Shown here piece by piece: positions 6,374 through 13,597 of a stretch of 18,591 nucleotides of DNA. The notes beneath the pieces are model-generated. The model was given only the letters and a program-made list of their open reading frames with translations, ran no database searches and had not been told where the DNA came from. The DNA comes from CAZFVY01 sp964522665 (GTDB lineage Bacteria > Verrucomicrobiota > Verrucomicrobiia > Limisphaerales > CAZFVY01). Every line of letters begins with the position of its first letter. Position 1 is the first letter of the stretch. Both the position numbers and the translations under genes were made by a program. The stretch spans positions 1 through 18,591 of the forward strand of contig CAZFVY010000130.1 in the NCBI GenBank assembly GCA_964522665.1, read 5' to 3'.

Positions 6374-8556
6374 AGACTTTACTGCGATTCATTCTGCGGC
6401 GCCTTTTTCACTTCGAGGCGCACGACGTCGGCGCGCTGGCGACGCCGGGACCGGTCCTGCTCGTGCCCAACCACGCTTCGTGGCTGGATTGGCTGTTCCT
6501 GCTCGCCGTGCTGGACCGTGACTGGAAATTCGTCGTCTCGGCGGCGACCGCCCAGACCAGTTGGCTGCATCGGAAGATCATGCTCAATTCGCGGACCTTT
6601 CCCATCGACATCGGCTCGCCTTACGCCGTGAAGCGAATGGCGGAATACCTGCAACAGGGCGGCCGGCTCGTCTTGTTCGCGGAGGGGCAACTCACCCACA
6701 CCGGTTCCCTGATGAAGCTGTATCCGGGGACCGGTTTCCTGCTTCTGAAAACGAAGGCCAAGGTGATCACCTGCTACCTGCGGGGCGTAAATCGGCTGCG
6801 CTGGTCCCGTCAACCCGGCTGGCGGCGGTGGTTTCCCCGCGTGAGCGCGCAATTCAGCGCGGCGTTGTCGGCGCCGATCCCCGAGCATCTCAACTCCGCC
6901 GAGACGCGCATCCGGCTGACCAGTTGGCTGCGGGAACAAATGGTCGCGCAACAATTCACGGTCGAAATGCAGCTGGGTCCGCGACGCCTGGTCGACGCCA
7001 TCGTCCAAACCGCGCGCGAGCAACCGGGCAAGGTGATCCTCGAAGACGCCACGAACCAAAGCCTGACCTATCGGCGGATGTTGATCGGGGCCGACTTGCT
7101 CGCCCGGCGTCTGCGCGGCGTACTGACGCCCGACGCCGAGCGCATCGGCGTGCTCCTGCCGAACGTCAACGCGACGCCCGTCCTGCTGCTCAGCCTCTGG
7201 GCGCTGGATAACGTTCCCGCCGTGCTCAATTTCTCGACCGGCATTCCGGTCATGTTGAGTTGCGCGAAGTTGGCCGGGTTGCGCCAAATCATCACTTCGC
7301 GCGCCTTTCTGGAACGGGCGAAACTCAAGCCCGAGCCGTTCACCGCGGCGGGCTTGGAACTGGTCTATCTCGAGGATCTGCGCGCCGGCATTTCGGGCGT
7401 CCAGAAATTCAGCGCCGCCCTGCGTCATCACGTGGCGTGCGGCCTGTCGTTGCTGGCGTTGAGCCGCGGTCAAAGCGGCGTCGCCCCGGCGTCGGGTGCG
7501 CCCGTCGAAGCCCATGACCCGGGTCACGATCCGGCGGTGATTCTATTCACCAGCGGCTCCGAAGGCGTGCCGAAAGGCGTTGAATTGAGCCACCTCAACA
7601 TCCTCTCGAACATTCGCCAAATGCTCGCCGTGACCGATCTCGAAGACGGCGACCGCGTGTTCACGGCGTTGCCGTTGTTTCACAGCTTTGGCCTGACGGT
7701 CGGCACACTTCTGGGACTGGTCCGCGGAATGTATGTGTTCCTTTATCCGTCGCCGCTGCACTACCGGATCGTGCCGTCGGCGTTCTACGATCGGAATTGC
7801 ACGGTATTCCTCAGCACGAACACCTTTCTCAACGGCTACGCGCGCAAGGCGAACCCGTATGACTTTCGCAGCCTGCGGTATTTATTCGCGGCGGCGGAAA
7901 AACTCCAGGAGGCCACGGAGACCGCCTGGGCGCGGCGGTTCGGCGTGCGGATCCTTGAGGGTTACGGCGCCACCGAGTGCGCTCCGTGCGTGAGCGTGAA
8001 CACGCCGCTGGCGCCCAAACCCGGCTCCGTCGGTCGCCTCATGCCCGGCATGGAATACCGCCTCGAACCGGTCGAAGGCGTGGCCGAGGGCGGCCGCCTG
8101 TTCGTGCGCGGGCCGAACGTCATGCGCGGCTACCTGAACGCCGACGCCAACCTCAAATTCAAAGCGCTCGACGGCTGGTACGACACCGGGGATATCGTGA
8201 GCGTCGATCCCGAAGGTTACCTCTTCATCCGTGGCCGTCTGAAACGTTTCGCCAAGGTCAGCGGGGAAATGGTCAGCCTGACCGCGGTCGAGGACGCACT
8301 GGCGGGGGCTTTCCCGCAGTATGGTCTGCGCTGCCAGATCGCCATCGTCACGCGGCCGGACGAGGGCAAAGGCGAGGCGTTGATCGCGGTCACGAACGAG
8401 CCCCGGCTCCAACTCGACGAAATCCGCGCGGCGGTGCGCGCGAAAGGGTTGAGCAATCTCTGCGCCCCCCGCGAGATCAAGGTGGTCCGGGAGATTCCCA
8501 AGCTCGGGACCGGTAAAATCGATCATCGCGAACTGGCCAAGTTGGTCGCGGCTTAA
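6370..8556 (+). CDS. aas: Bifunctional acyltransferase / acyl-ACP synthetase (Aas-type)
   Basis: 728 residues, similar to E. coli Aas (about 719). The N-terminal PlsC-type acyltransferase has the H-x4-D motif at H35-ASWL-D40 and a second block FAEGQLTHTGSLMKLYPGTG (103-122), lining up with the E. coli block [20 protein letters not shown]. The C-terminal half is an adenylating enzyme: P-loop FTSGSEGVPKG (393-403), GYGATEC (531-537), GWYDTGD (602-608) and the final T-G-K-I-D with catalytic lysine K716. The expected job is to activate fatty acids as acyl-AMP, load them on ACP and reacylate 2-acyl-lysophospholipids at the inner membrane. The start is set by AAGGGA eight bases upstream and the ATGA overlap. 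The acyltransferase block has A and Q where Aas usually has P and R. The middle (about 365-388) has a proline/alanine-rich linker before the P-loop. Confidence 0.92.
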   Translation: MKTLLRFILRRLFHFEAHDVGALATPGPVLLVPNHASWLDWLFLLAVLDRDWKFVVSAATAQTSWLHRKIMLNSRTFPIDIGSPYAVKRMAEYLQQGGRLVLFAEGQLTHTGSLMKLYPGTGFLLLKTKAKVITCYLRGVNRLRWSRQPGWRRWFPRVSAQFSAALSAPIPEHLNSAETRIRLTSWLREQMVAQQFTVEMQLGPRRLVDAIVQTAREQPGKVILEDATNQSLTYRRMLIGADLLARRLRGVLTPDAERIGVLLPNVNATPVLLLSLWALDNVPAVLNFSTGIPVMLSCAKLAGLRQIITSRAFLERAKLKPEPFTAAGLELVYLEDLRAGISGVQKFSAALRHHVACGLSLLALSRGQSGVAPASGAPVEAHDPGHDPAVILFTSGSEGVPKGVELSHLNILSNIRQMLAVTDLEDGDRVFTALPLFHSFGLTVGTLLGLVRGMYVFLYPSPLHYRIVPSAFYDRNCTVFLSTNTFLNGYARKANPYDFRSLRYLFAAAEKLQEATETAWARRFGVRILEGYGATECAPCVSVNTPLAPKPGSVGRLMPGMEYRLEPVEGVAEGGRLFVRGPNVMRGYLNADANLKFKALDGWYDTGDIVSVDPEGYLFIRGRLKRFAKVSGEMVSLTAVEDALAGAFPQYGLRCQIAIVTRPDEGKGEALIAVTNEPRLQLDEIRAAVRAKGLSNLCAPREIKVVREIPKLGTGKIDHRELAKLVAA

Positions 8557-8567
8557 CGAAACGTTAA

Positions 8568-9398
8568 ATGTCGGAAGAACTGCAGGTTAGGGTGCATGGG
8601 CCGGCCGGGCTTCCGACGTTGATCTACTTCCCGGGCCTGCACGGCGACTGGACGTTGATCTCGAGCTTTCGCGCCGCGGTGGCGGGACGCGCGCGGTTTG
8701 TAGAAATCACCTACCCGCGCACGGTGGACTGGTCGCTGGCGGACTATGCGGCGGCGGTCGAAGCCGGACTGCTGAAGCACGGCATTGAACATGGCTGGGT
8801 CCTGGCGGAATCGTTCGGTTCCCAGGTGGCCTGGGCGTTGCTCGGGCGAATCGCCGGTGGGCCGAACGAAGCGCCGCTTGGCGTCCCGGGCGGCGCCAAC
8901 GCGGACGCGAGCGCCGGACGTTTTCGGGCCGACGGCTTGGTCCTCGCGGGCGGATTCGTCCGTTACCCGGTAATGTGGTTGCTGCGGCTTGGGAGGGCGG
9001 TCTGCGGCGGCATCTCGTTGCGATGGATCACCGGGATCTTGGTCACCTACGCGAAATACGCCCGTTTCCGCCATCGGCACGCGCCGGAAACGTTGGCGAA
9101 CATCTCGGAGTTCATCGCGCGGCGCACGGAGACCGACCGGCGGGCCATGGAACATCGCCTCCGTTTGATCACCAGTTACGACCCGCGGCCAACGGCGCGC
9201 CAAACCACGCTGCCGGTCTATTGGTTGACCGGCGCACTTGACCCGATTGTGCCCTGGCCCTCGATCCGCCCTTGGTTAAAGCGGCATTGCCCAGGTTATC
9301 GGGATGGGCGGGTGATTTGGCGGGCGGACCACAACGTCCTCAGCACTGAGCCGCGCGCCGCCGCGGCCGTGATCTTGGACTGGATGGCGACGCCGTGA
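8568..9398 (+). CDS. Alpha/beta-hydrolase fold protein
   Basis: 276 residues, 11 bases after the acyltransferase/synthetase stop and so probably in the same operon. It has no signal peptide. The fold is shown by the oxyanion-hole strand LIYFPGLHGD (18-27), a nucleophile elbow A80-E-S82-F-G84, an acid in LTGALDPIVP (D225) and a histidine in ADHNVLS (H255), giving a probable S82-D225-H255 triad. The elbow has A where the usual G-x-S-x-G has the first glycine. A glycine/alanine-rich insertion follows (about 97-125). A basic, hydrophobic region around VMWLLRLGRAVCGGISLRW could contact membranes. Given its neighbours it may act on a lipid ester or thioester, but the substrate cannot be told from sequence. 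The ribosome binding site is weak. Confidence 0.85.
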   Translation: MSEELQVRVHGPAGLPTLIYFPGLHGDWTLISSFRAAVAGRARFVEITYPRTVDWSLADYAAAVEAGLLKHGIEHGWVLAESFGSQVAWALLGRIAGGPNEAPLGVPGGANADASAGRFRADGLVLAGGFVRYPVMWLLRLGRAVCGGISLRWITGILVTYAKYARFRHRHAPETLANISEFIARRTETDRRAMEHRLRLITSYDPRPTARQTTLPVYWLTGALDPIVPWPSIRPWLKRHCPGYRDGRVIWRADHNVLSTEPRAAAAVILDWMATP

Positions 9399-9434
9399 AT
9401 CGGTTTTGCCGTCTCTCCGGCCTTCAACCTAAAA

Positions 9435-9451
9435 CCTGCCGCTACGGCTGG
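9435..9451. terminator. Short hairpin between convergent genes, possible bidirectional terminator
   Basis: CCTGCCG-CTA-CGGCTGG forms a seven-pair stem with one central T-T mismatch and a three-base loop. It is flanked by AAAA on the left and CTTT on the right, so on either strand the stem is followed by a short, weak T run. It lies in the 61-base gap between the hydrolase and the TPR gene, which point at each other. Confidence 0.4.
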
Positions 9452-9459
9452 CTTTCGGT

Positions 9460-10854
9460 TCAGCTTCCGGCGTAATAGGCATCGACCTTGGCGCTGACGT
9501 CCTTGTAGCCGATATCGACTTCGTAAATCTGCTTGAACAGTTCGATCGCCTCCTCTTTTTTGCCCATCTTTTCCAGGACGCAGCCGAGCATGTAGGTCAA
9601 TTCCTTCTTTTCCTCGTCGAAGCCAACCCGCTCTTTAATCGCGTTCTGAAAGGTGCGGGCGGCGATGTCATTCATGTTCCGGCGGGCGAACGCCTGGCCC
9701 AGGAGGCTGAGCGCCTGGCCGCGGCGATGCGGGTTGGCCTGGGCCTTTTGCAATTCCTGAATCGCCTCGGACAATTTGCCCGCCTGGAAATAGAGCTTGC
9801 CGAGCTCGAAGCGGACTTCGAGGTCGTTGGGATAACGTTCCACGCGCCGCTGGCAATCGGAAACCAGGAACGCCTGCCGCTCGCCGTTCAAACGCGCCAA
9901 TTGTTCCGCGTGATCGGGCGCCTGCGGGTCGAGCTGGGCCAGCGCGTGATCGAGCTTCTTGAGGGTCGTTTCCGAAATCAGTTTTTCCAAAGACGCGTCG
10001 GCCGCGCCTTCGGTCTGCACGATTTTGTTGTAATATTCCAAGGCGCGGTCGAAGTCTTTCTTCTGGGCGTACAATTCCGCGGTCGAACGCAACATCTTGA
10101 GGTTGCCCGGTTCCTTGGCGATTTTGGCCTCGTAATCGGCGATCAACCGGCCGGCCACATCCTCACTCTTGACCTCGCGTTTCTCCTGTTCAAGCGTCAC
10201 CGCCTCCTCTTTATTGCGCAAGATGTCGCGATACGAGCCTTGGCCGTCGGCCAGCGATTCGTAGCCGCCCTCGTTCAGGGTCCGCCGCGCGGACAAGCCC
10301 TTCATCGCCTGCGACACCTCCTGGTCGGCGGGATTCAAACGGAGCAGTTCGTTCAAGATCGATTCCCCACGTTGCGCCTGGCCGGACCGGCCCAGCGCTT
10401 CCGCGAGCTTCAGCGCCGCTTCGCGGTCCTTTGACGAGTTCTTGTAAACGATCTCGAGCGACAGGACGGCGGTCTTCGGAAAATCGGCCTCGAGCGCGGC
10501 CTCGGCCAGGATCTTGTTGGCCATCGCGTTATAGGGGTCGGTATTAAGGATCTGTTCGGCGATTTGAATGGCCTCGAGCGGATTCTTGCGCAACGCCATC
10601 TGCGCCTTGGCCAACTGCGGCGACGAACTCGCGGTCCCAATCATCTTCTTGAAGAACCCGCCAACCGCCCCCGCCTTCTTGGTCTGGGCGGCCCGCAACG
10701 CCTCGCGGCACTCGTACAACGCCGGCTCCCGGGCCAGCACTTGGTTAAAGATGGTGATGGCGTACTCGGGGTTCCCGCGGTGAAGGGCGGTCATTCCCCG
10801 GTCGAACAACTCCCGCAGAGACCGGTCGATCTGATTAGCGCTCTTTTCTGGCAT
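9460..10854 (-). CDS. Tetratricopeptide-repeat (TPR) protein
   Basis: 464 residues with no signal peptide or membrane helix, so probably cytoplasmic. TPR-type helix pairs are seen around residues 15-48 (ALHRGNPEYAITIFNQVLAREP), 84-118 (RKNPLEAIQIAEQILNTDP), 119-186 (including GQAQRGESILNELLRLNPAD), 254-287 (AQKKDFDRALEYYNKIVQTE) and a C-terminal run from ~345 to 455 (LGKLYFQAGKLSEAIQELQKA, AFARRNMNDIAARTFQNAI, VLEKMGKKEEAIELFKQIY). A charged central section (about 200-250, rich in E and K) separates the two TPR blocks. TPR arrays bind other proteins; the partner is unknown. No neighbour on the same strand is close enough to suggest one. No Shine-Dalgarno is visible before the ATG. Opposing genes on the left are convergent. 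Confidence 0.88.
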   Translation of the reverse strand: MPEKSANQIDRSLRELFDRGMTALHRGNPEYAITIFNQVLAREPALYECREALRAAQTKKAGAVGGFFKKMIGTASSSPQLAKAQMALRKNPLEAIQIAEQILNTDPYNAMANKILAEAALEADFPKTAVLSLEIVYKNSSKDREAALKLAEALGRSGQAQRGESILNELLRLNPADQEVSQAMKGLSARRTLNEGGYESLADGQGSYRDILRNKEEAVTLEQEKREVKSEDVAGRLIADYEAKIAKEPGNLKMLRSTAELYAQKKDFDRALEYYNKIVQTEGAADASLEKLISETTLKKLDHALAQLDPQAPDHAEQLARLNGERQAFLVSDCQRRVERYPNDLEVRFELGKLYFQAGKLSEAIQELQKAQANPHRRGQALSLLGQAFARRNMNDIAARTFQNAIKERVGFDEEKKELTYMLGCVLEKMGKKEEAIELFKQIYEVDIGYKDVSAKVDAYYAGS

Positions 10855-11003
10855 ACGAGGATTCTAATGGACCATCCCGAAAAATCCACACGAAATGCAT
10901 CCGCGTTTGGACGCCTTGCAAGTCGCAGTAGTTACTGCATCGAGGCGGGTGGGCCGGAAGCCACGCCGCGCGGCGGCGCCGCCGGGCACGGCGCCAGATG
11001 TAG

Positions 11004-11226
11004 GGTGGGGCGAGGCTCCGCTCCGCCTACGCCTTCGCTTCGTCGCGACTAAGACTCGACCGCGCCGGAGCCGAAGGCAGAGGCGGGCGAGCCGTGATTA
11101 GTTCCGGACGGTAGCGGCTCGCTCGAACTATCCACGGCTCGAGCCTCGCCCCACCGTTCTGCGGCCATCACGCGACTAAGCCTCGATCTCGCCGAGGCGA
11201 GAGCGAAGGCAGAGCCTCATTCCACC
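11004..11226. repeat. Intergenic inverted and direct repeat cluster
   Basis: The 380-base spacer between the TPR gene and the next minus-strand gene (10855-11234) holds nested repeats. GGTGGGGCGAGGCTC (11004-11018) has a perfect 15-base inverted copy GAGCCTCGCCCCACC (11141-11155). A degenerate third copy, GAGCCTCATTCCACC (11212-11226), has three changes. CCGCCTACGCCTTCG (11023-11037) pairs with CGAAGGCAGAGGCGG (11072-11086) at 13 of 15 positions. CGCGACTAAG-A/C-CTCGA occurs directly at 11044-11059 and 11171-11186, 127 bases apart, and CGAAGGCAGAG occurs at 11072-11082 and 11204-11214. The structure looks like a duplicated, foldable REP- or MITE-like unit. No coding frame here is convincing. 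The left part (10855-11003) shows nothing recognisable. Confidence 0.8.
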
Positions 11227-11234
11227 GCTCCCAG

Positions 11235-12665
11235 TTACCGCCGCGGGTCGGTCGCCGCGATGATGACGCTCACCGATTTTTGATTGAATCCCTTGAACCC
11301 ACCGCGGCGTTGCAGATTCTCGAGGTGGCTGCCGATGGCCCCGTCGCGCAGGAACCTTTGGTACTGCGCCTCATCGATCAAGCCGCTTCGCCACAGGCGC
11401 TCCGCCCGTTCGCCGCGGACCGGCCACCGTTCGCCCTCGGTGAACGCCTGTTTTAGAAAGGGAAAATCGGAGAATGGCGGCATCGTGCCAACGCCTTCGG
11501 CCGCCAGTTGTTCCCGGAGCAAATCGTGATCGAACCGGCACTCCAGATGGTGCATCCCGGCGTCGAGAAAACTCTCACCGTGGAGGCCGGTCCACAAGCC
11601 GATCGTCCCCAGCTTTTCCCGCGCCGGCAACGGCTGCCGCGAGAAATCGATCACCCGCTCTTCGGGGTCCAAATCGACGTCGCAAAACGCGACGATCCCC
11701 TCGACCGGTTGCTCGAGGATCTGCGCGCCCCAGCCCGCCTGCTCGCCGGCGTGGTAACGTTCGCGGCGCTCGAAGCCGAGCTTTTCCAAGTCCCGCATCA
11801 GGTCGATGAAATGCGCGCGTGAGCAGCGAAACGTGTGGTGATCGTGATTCGCCCAGCCGAGGCCAAGGCGATCCTGGCGGCGTTTCTGCGTTTGCGCGGC
11901 GCGGTTGCGGCGTTCCCAGAAGGCGCGTTCCTCCGCAAAGACGACGTGGCACGCGGCGTCGCGTCCGACCAGCGCGATCAGCCGGTCCACGCATTCGTCC
12001 GCCTGCCGAAAACCTTCCGCGTCATCCTCGAACGTCCGCGGGCGGGTCTTCCAAAGCTCGTGCGCGGCCAGCATCGCCCGCTGGCGTTCGGCGTTCGGCG
12101 GCTCGGCCAGCCAACCGCGGTAGCCGCGGCGTTCGATCGCCGAGAACCGGGCGTGATGTTCCACCGCCACCGTCAGACTGCGGTAACGGGAAAGCGGCTC
12201 ACCGGTAGGCTCGCCCGAAAAACCGTGCGCCACCATGAAATCAGCCAGGTTGTCCACGCGGATCGCCAGCTCGGTCGGGACGCCGTCCTCGGGCGCGGCG
12301 CGATCGACGTTGATTCGCGGCAGCATCGCTTCCGGATGCCAAAACGGTCGGTGAGCGGGCAGAGCGGCTTCGCTGCGGAAGTCTTCCGCGAATCCAGCTT
12401 CGCGGAGAGCGGTCTCCGCGGCGGCGGAGACGGTCAGGCTATCGGTCCAATCGATCAACAGCGTCCCCGTTTCGGCGCGCAGACGTTCGGCCAAGTTCGC
12501 CGCCCAGCGATTGCGCCCCAAGAACGCCTCAATCTGCCCCGCCACCCACGTCTCGGCCGCATAACAGAGCGGCCAATCGAAGCGCGCCTCGGCGGCGACG
12601 TTGGCGGCGGCCTCAGCCGGTAGCATCGGCTCACGGACCGGATATTCAGTCGAGGTGGCGTTCAT
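11235..12665 (-). CDS. Uncharacterised protein with a VOC-like (glyoxalase/dioxygenase fold) signature
   Basis: 476 residues, cytoplasmic by appearance. I do not recognise the family. The start ATG at 12665 is preceded by AAGGAT at a good distance. The C-terminal half suggests a vicinal-oxygen-chelate metalloenzyme. One module has a His-bearing strand HDHHTFR (274-280), a helix (AHFIDLMRDLEKLGF), two strands and then AQILE with E318. A second possible module has GMHHLECRFD (H372, H373) followed by the helix DLLREQLAAEGV. This is the beta-alpha-beta-beta-beta order of VOC folds with H...E metal ligands. The N-terminal half (DWTDSLTVSAAAETALREAGF; HPEAMLPRINVD; ELAIRVDNLADFMVAHGFSG) is well ordered but unassigned, and it also has an H170-H171 pair. 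The tail GFKGFNQKSVSVIIAATDPRR looks conserved in style. A metal-dependent dioxygenase, decarboxylase or hydrolase is possible; the function is not known. Confidence 0.8.
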   Translation of the reverse strand: MNATSTEYPVREPMLPAEAAANVAAEARFDWPLCYAAETWVAGQIEAFLGRNRWAANLAERLRAETGTLLIDWTDSLTVSAAAETALREAGFAEDFRSEAALPAHRPFWHPEAMLPRINVDRAAPEDGVPTELAIRVDNLADFMVAHGFSGEPTGEPLSRYRSLTVAVEHHARFSAIERRGYRGWLAEPPNAERQRAMLAAHELWKTRPRTFEDDAEGFRQADECVDRLIALVGRDAACHVVFAEERAFWERRNRAAQTQKRRQDRLGLGWANHDHHTFRCSRAHFIDLMRDLEKLGFERRERYHAGEQAGWGAQILEQPVEGIVAFCDVDLDPEERVIDFSRQPLPAREKLGTIGLWTGLHGESFLDAGMHHLECRFDHDLLREQLAAEGVGTMPPFSDFPFLKQAFTEGERWPVRGERAERLWRSGLIDEAQYQRFLRDGAIGSHLENLQRRGGFKGFNQKSVSVIIAATDPRR

Positions 12666-12864
12666 CGGCGATCCTTTCCAAGGTTTCTTTCACAATCGAT
12701 TATCGACGCTGCCAATGCAAGTTGATAGCCTGGCGCGACGTGGCGCGGTGATATTAAGGGGTTAAAAAAGAAAAGCGGGGCAACCCTTGCGGATCACCCC
12801 ATCGCCTTTAACAGCGAGAAGTAATTGACGGATACCACGCCGTTTACGAAAGTCAAGGATTGAT

Positions 12865-13530
12865 ATGCAAGCGGCAAAAAGGCGGACGGCGATCTACGTC
12901 GACGGCTACAACTGGTACCATGCCATTTTTAAGCGCAAACCGGAATGGAAATGGCTGAATATCCAAGGGTTTTTTGAAGCGTTACGGATTGACGAAGACG
13001 TTGTTGCGGTGAAGTTTTTCACGGCGATTGTGGATGAGACCGATCATTCCAGTCTGGCTCGAGCGCGACAGCAAACCTATTTAAAAGCTTTACGAACGCT
13101 GAAGAAGGTTCGAATAATACTTGGGAAATTTCAGGGGCGAGAAGTGACATGCCGAGGTTCGTGCAAGGAAAAATACGTGGTACCAGAGGAGAAAAAGACC
13201 GATGTGAACATTGCGATTGAGATCATCACGGACGCTCTGAGCGGGCAAATCGACTCTATCTGCATCGTTTCTGGAGATTCGGACGTGCAACCAGTAGTCG
13301 AGTGGGTGAAGACCCATCGACCGCACGTCAAGATAACCGTCTATATCCCGGCTCTCCAAAATGAACAGCCCGTCAGGCGGCTCGATTATTATAAGGCGAT
13401 AAATGTCACCGCTCGATTTTTACCGCTTACTGATATTGCAAATTATCAAGTTCCCCATGCCGTTAAATTAGATGGTCCACAGTTCGCGTGTCGGCCTGAC
13501 ACTTGGTGCGAGCCGAAGACCTCAGTATAG
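12865..13530 (+). CDS. NYN-domain protein (PIN-like nuclease candidate)
   Basis: 221 residues from ATG 12865, with AAGGA five bases upstream. The NYN acidic pattern is complete: strand AIYVDGYNWYHA with D13 and N16, KKTDVNIAIEI with D113, and CIVSGDSDVQPVV with D138 and D140. These would place metal ions for RNA or DNA cleavage, as in PIN-like nucleases. A C-x3-C pair (C96, C100) sits between the first and second motif, a position where some LabA-like NYN proteins carry a zinc-binding loop. There is no membrane segment. The last ~40 residues are poorly defined. The gene is visibly AT-richer than its neighbours, which suggests acquisition by transfer. The 199-base spacer upstream contains no certain promoter. 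No partner gene (toxin-antitoxin, restriction or retron) is adjacent. The target is unknown. Confidence 0.88.
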   Translation: MQAAKRRTAIYVDGYNWYHAIFKRKPEWKWLNIQGFFEALRIDEDVVAVKFFTAIVDETDHSSLARARQQTYLKALRTLKKVRIILGKFQGREVTCRGSCKEKYVVPEEKKTDVNIAIEIITDALSGQIDSICIVSGDSDVQPVVEWVKTHRPHVKITVYIPALQNEQPVRRLDYYKAINVTARFLPLTDIANYQVPHAVKLDGPQFACRPDTWCEPKTSV

Positions 13531-13597
13531 TTTGATCGATCTGTCGAAACGGAAGGCAAATGTCGCGGCGAGATTATTCAAAATACGCGCAAACACG

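Noticed and set aside
6379..7527. Long open frame on the minus strand opposite the Aas-type gene
   Set aside because: It is antisense to a gene with clear motifs. The product is Arg/Gln/His-rich with no family, as expected from an antisense frame in GC-rich coding DNA.
12755..12796. AAGGGGTT ... AACCCTT partial inverted repeat between the VOC-like and NYN genes
   Set aside because: The stem needs a bulge and has no T run; it is too weak to call a terminator or an operator.
12826..12864. TTGACG as a -35 box for the NYN gene
   Set aside because: No acceptable -10 lies 16 to 18 bases downstream.
13472..13597. Upstream extension of the PVC-type cytochrome gene (42 more codons)
   Set aside because: It would overlap the NYN gene and place a signal peptide far from the N-terminus. 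ATG 13598 gives a normal signal peptide.
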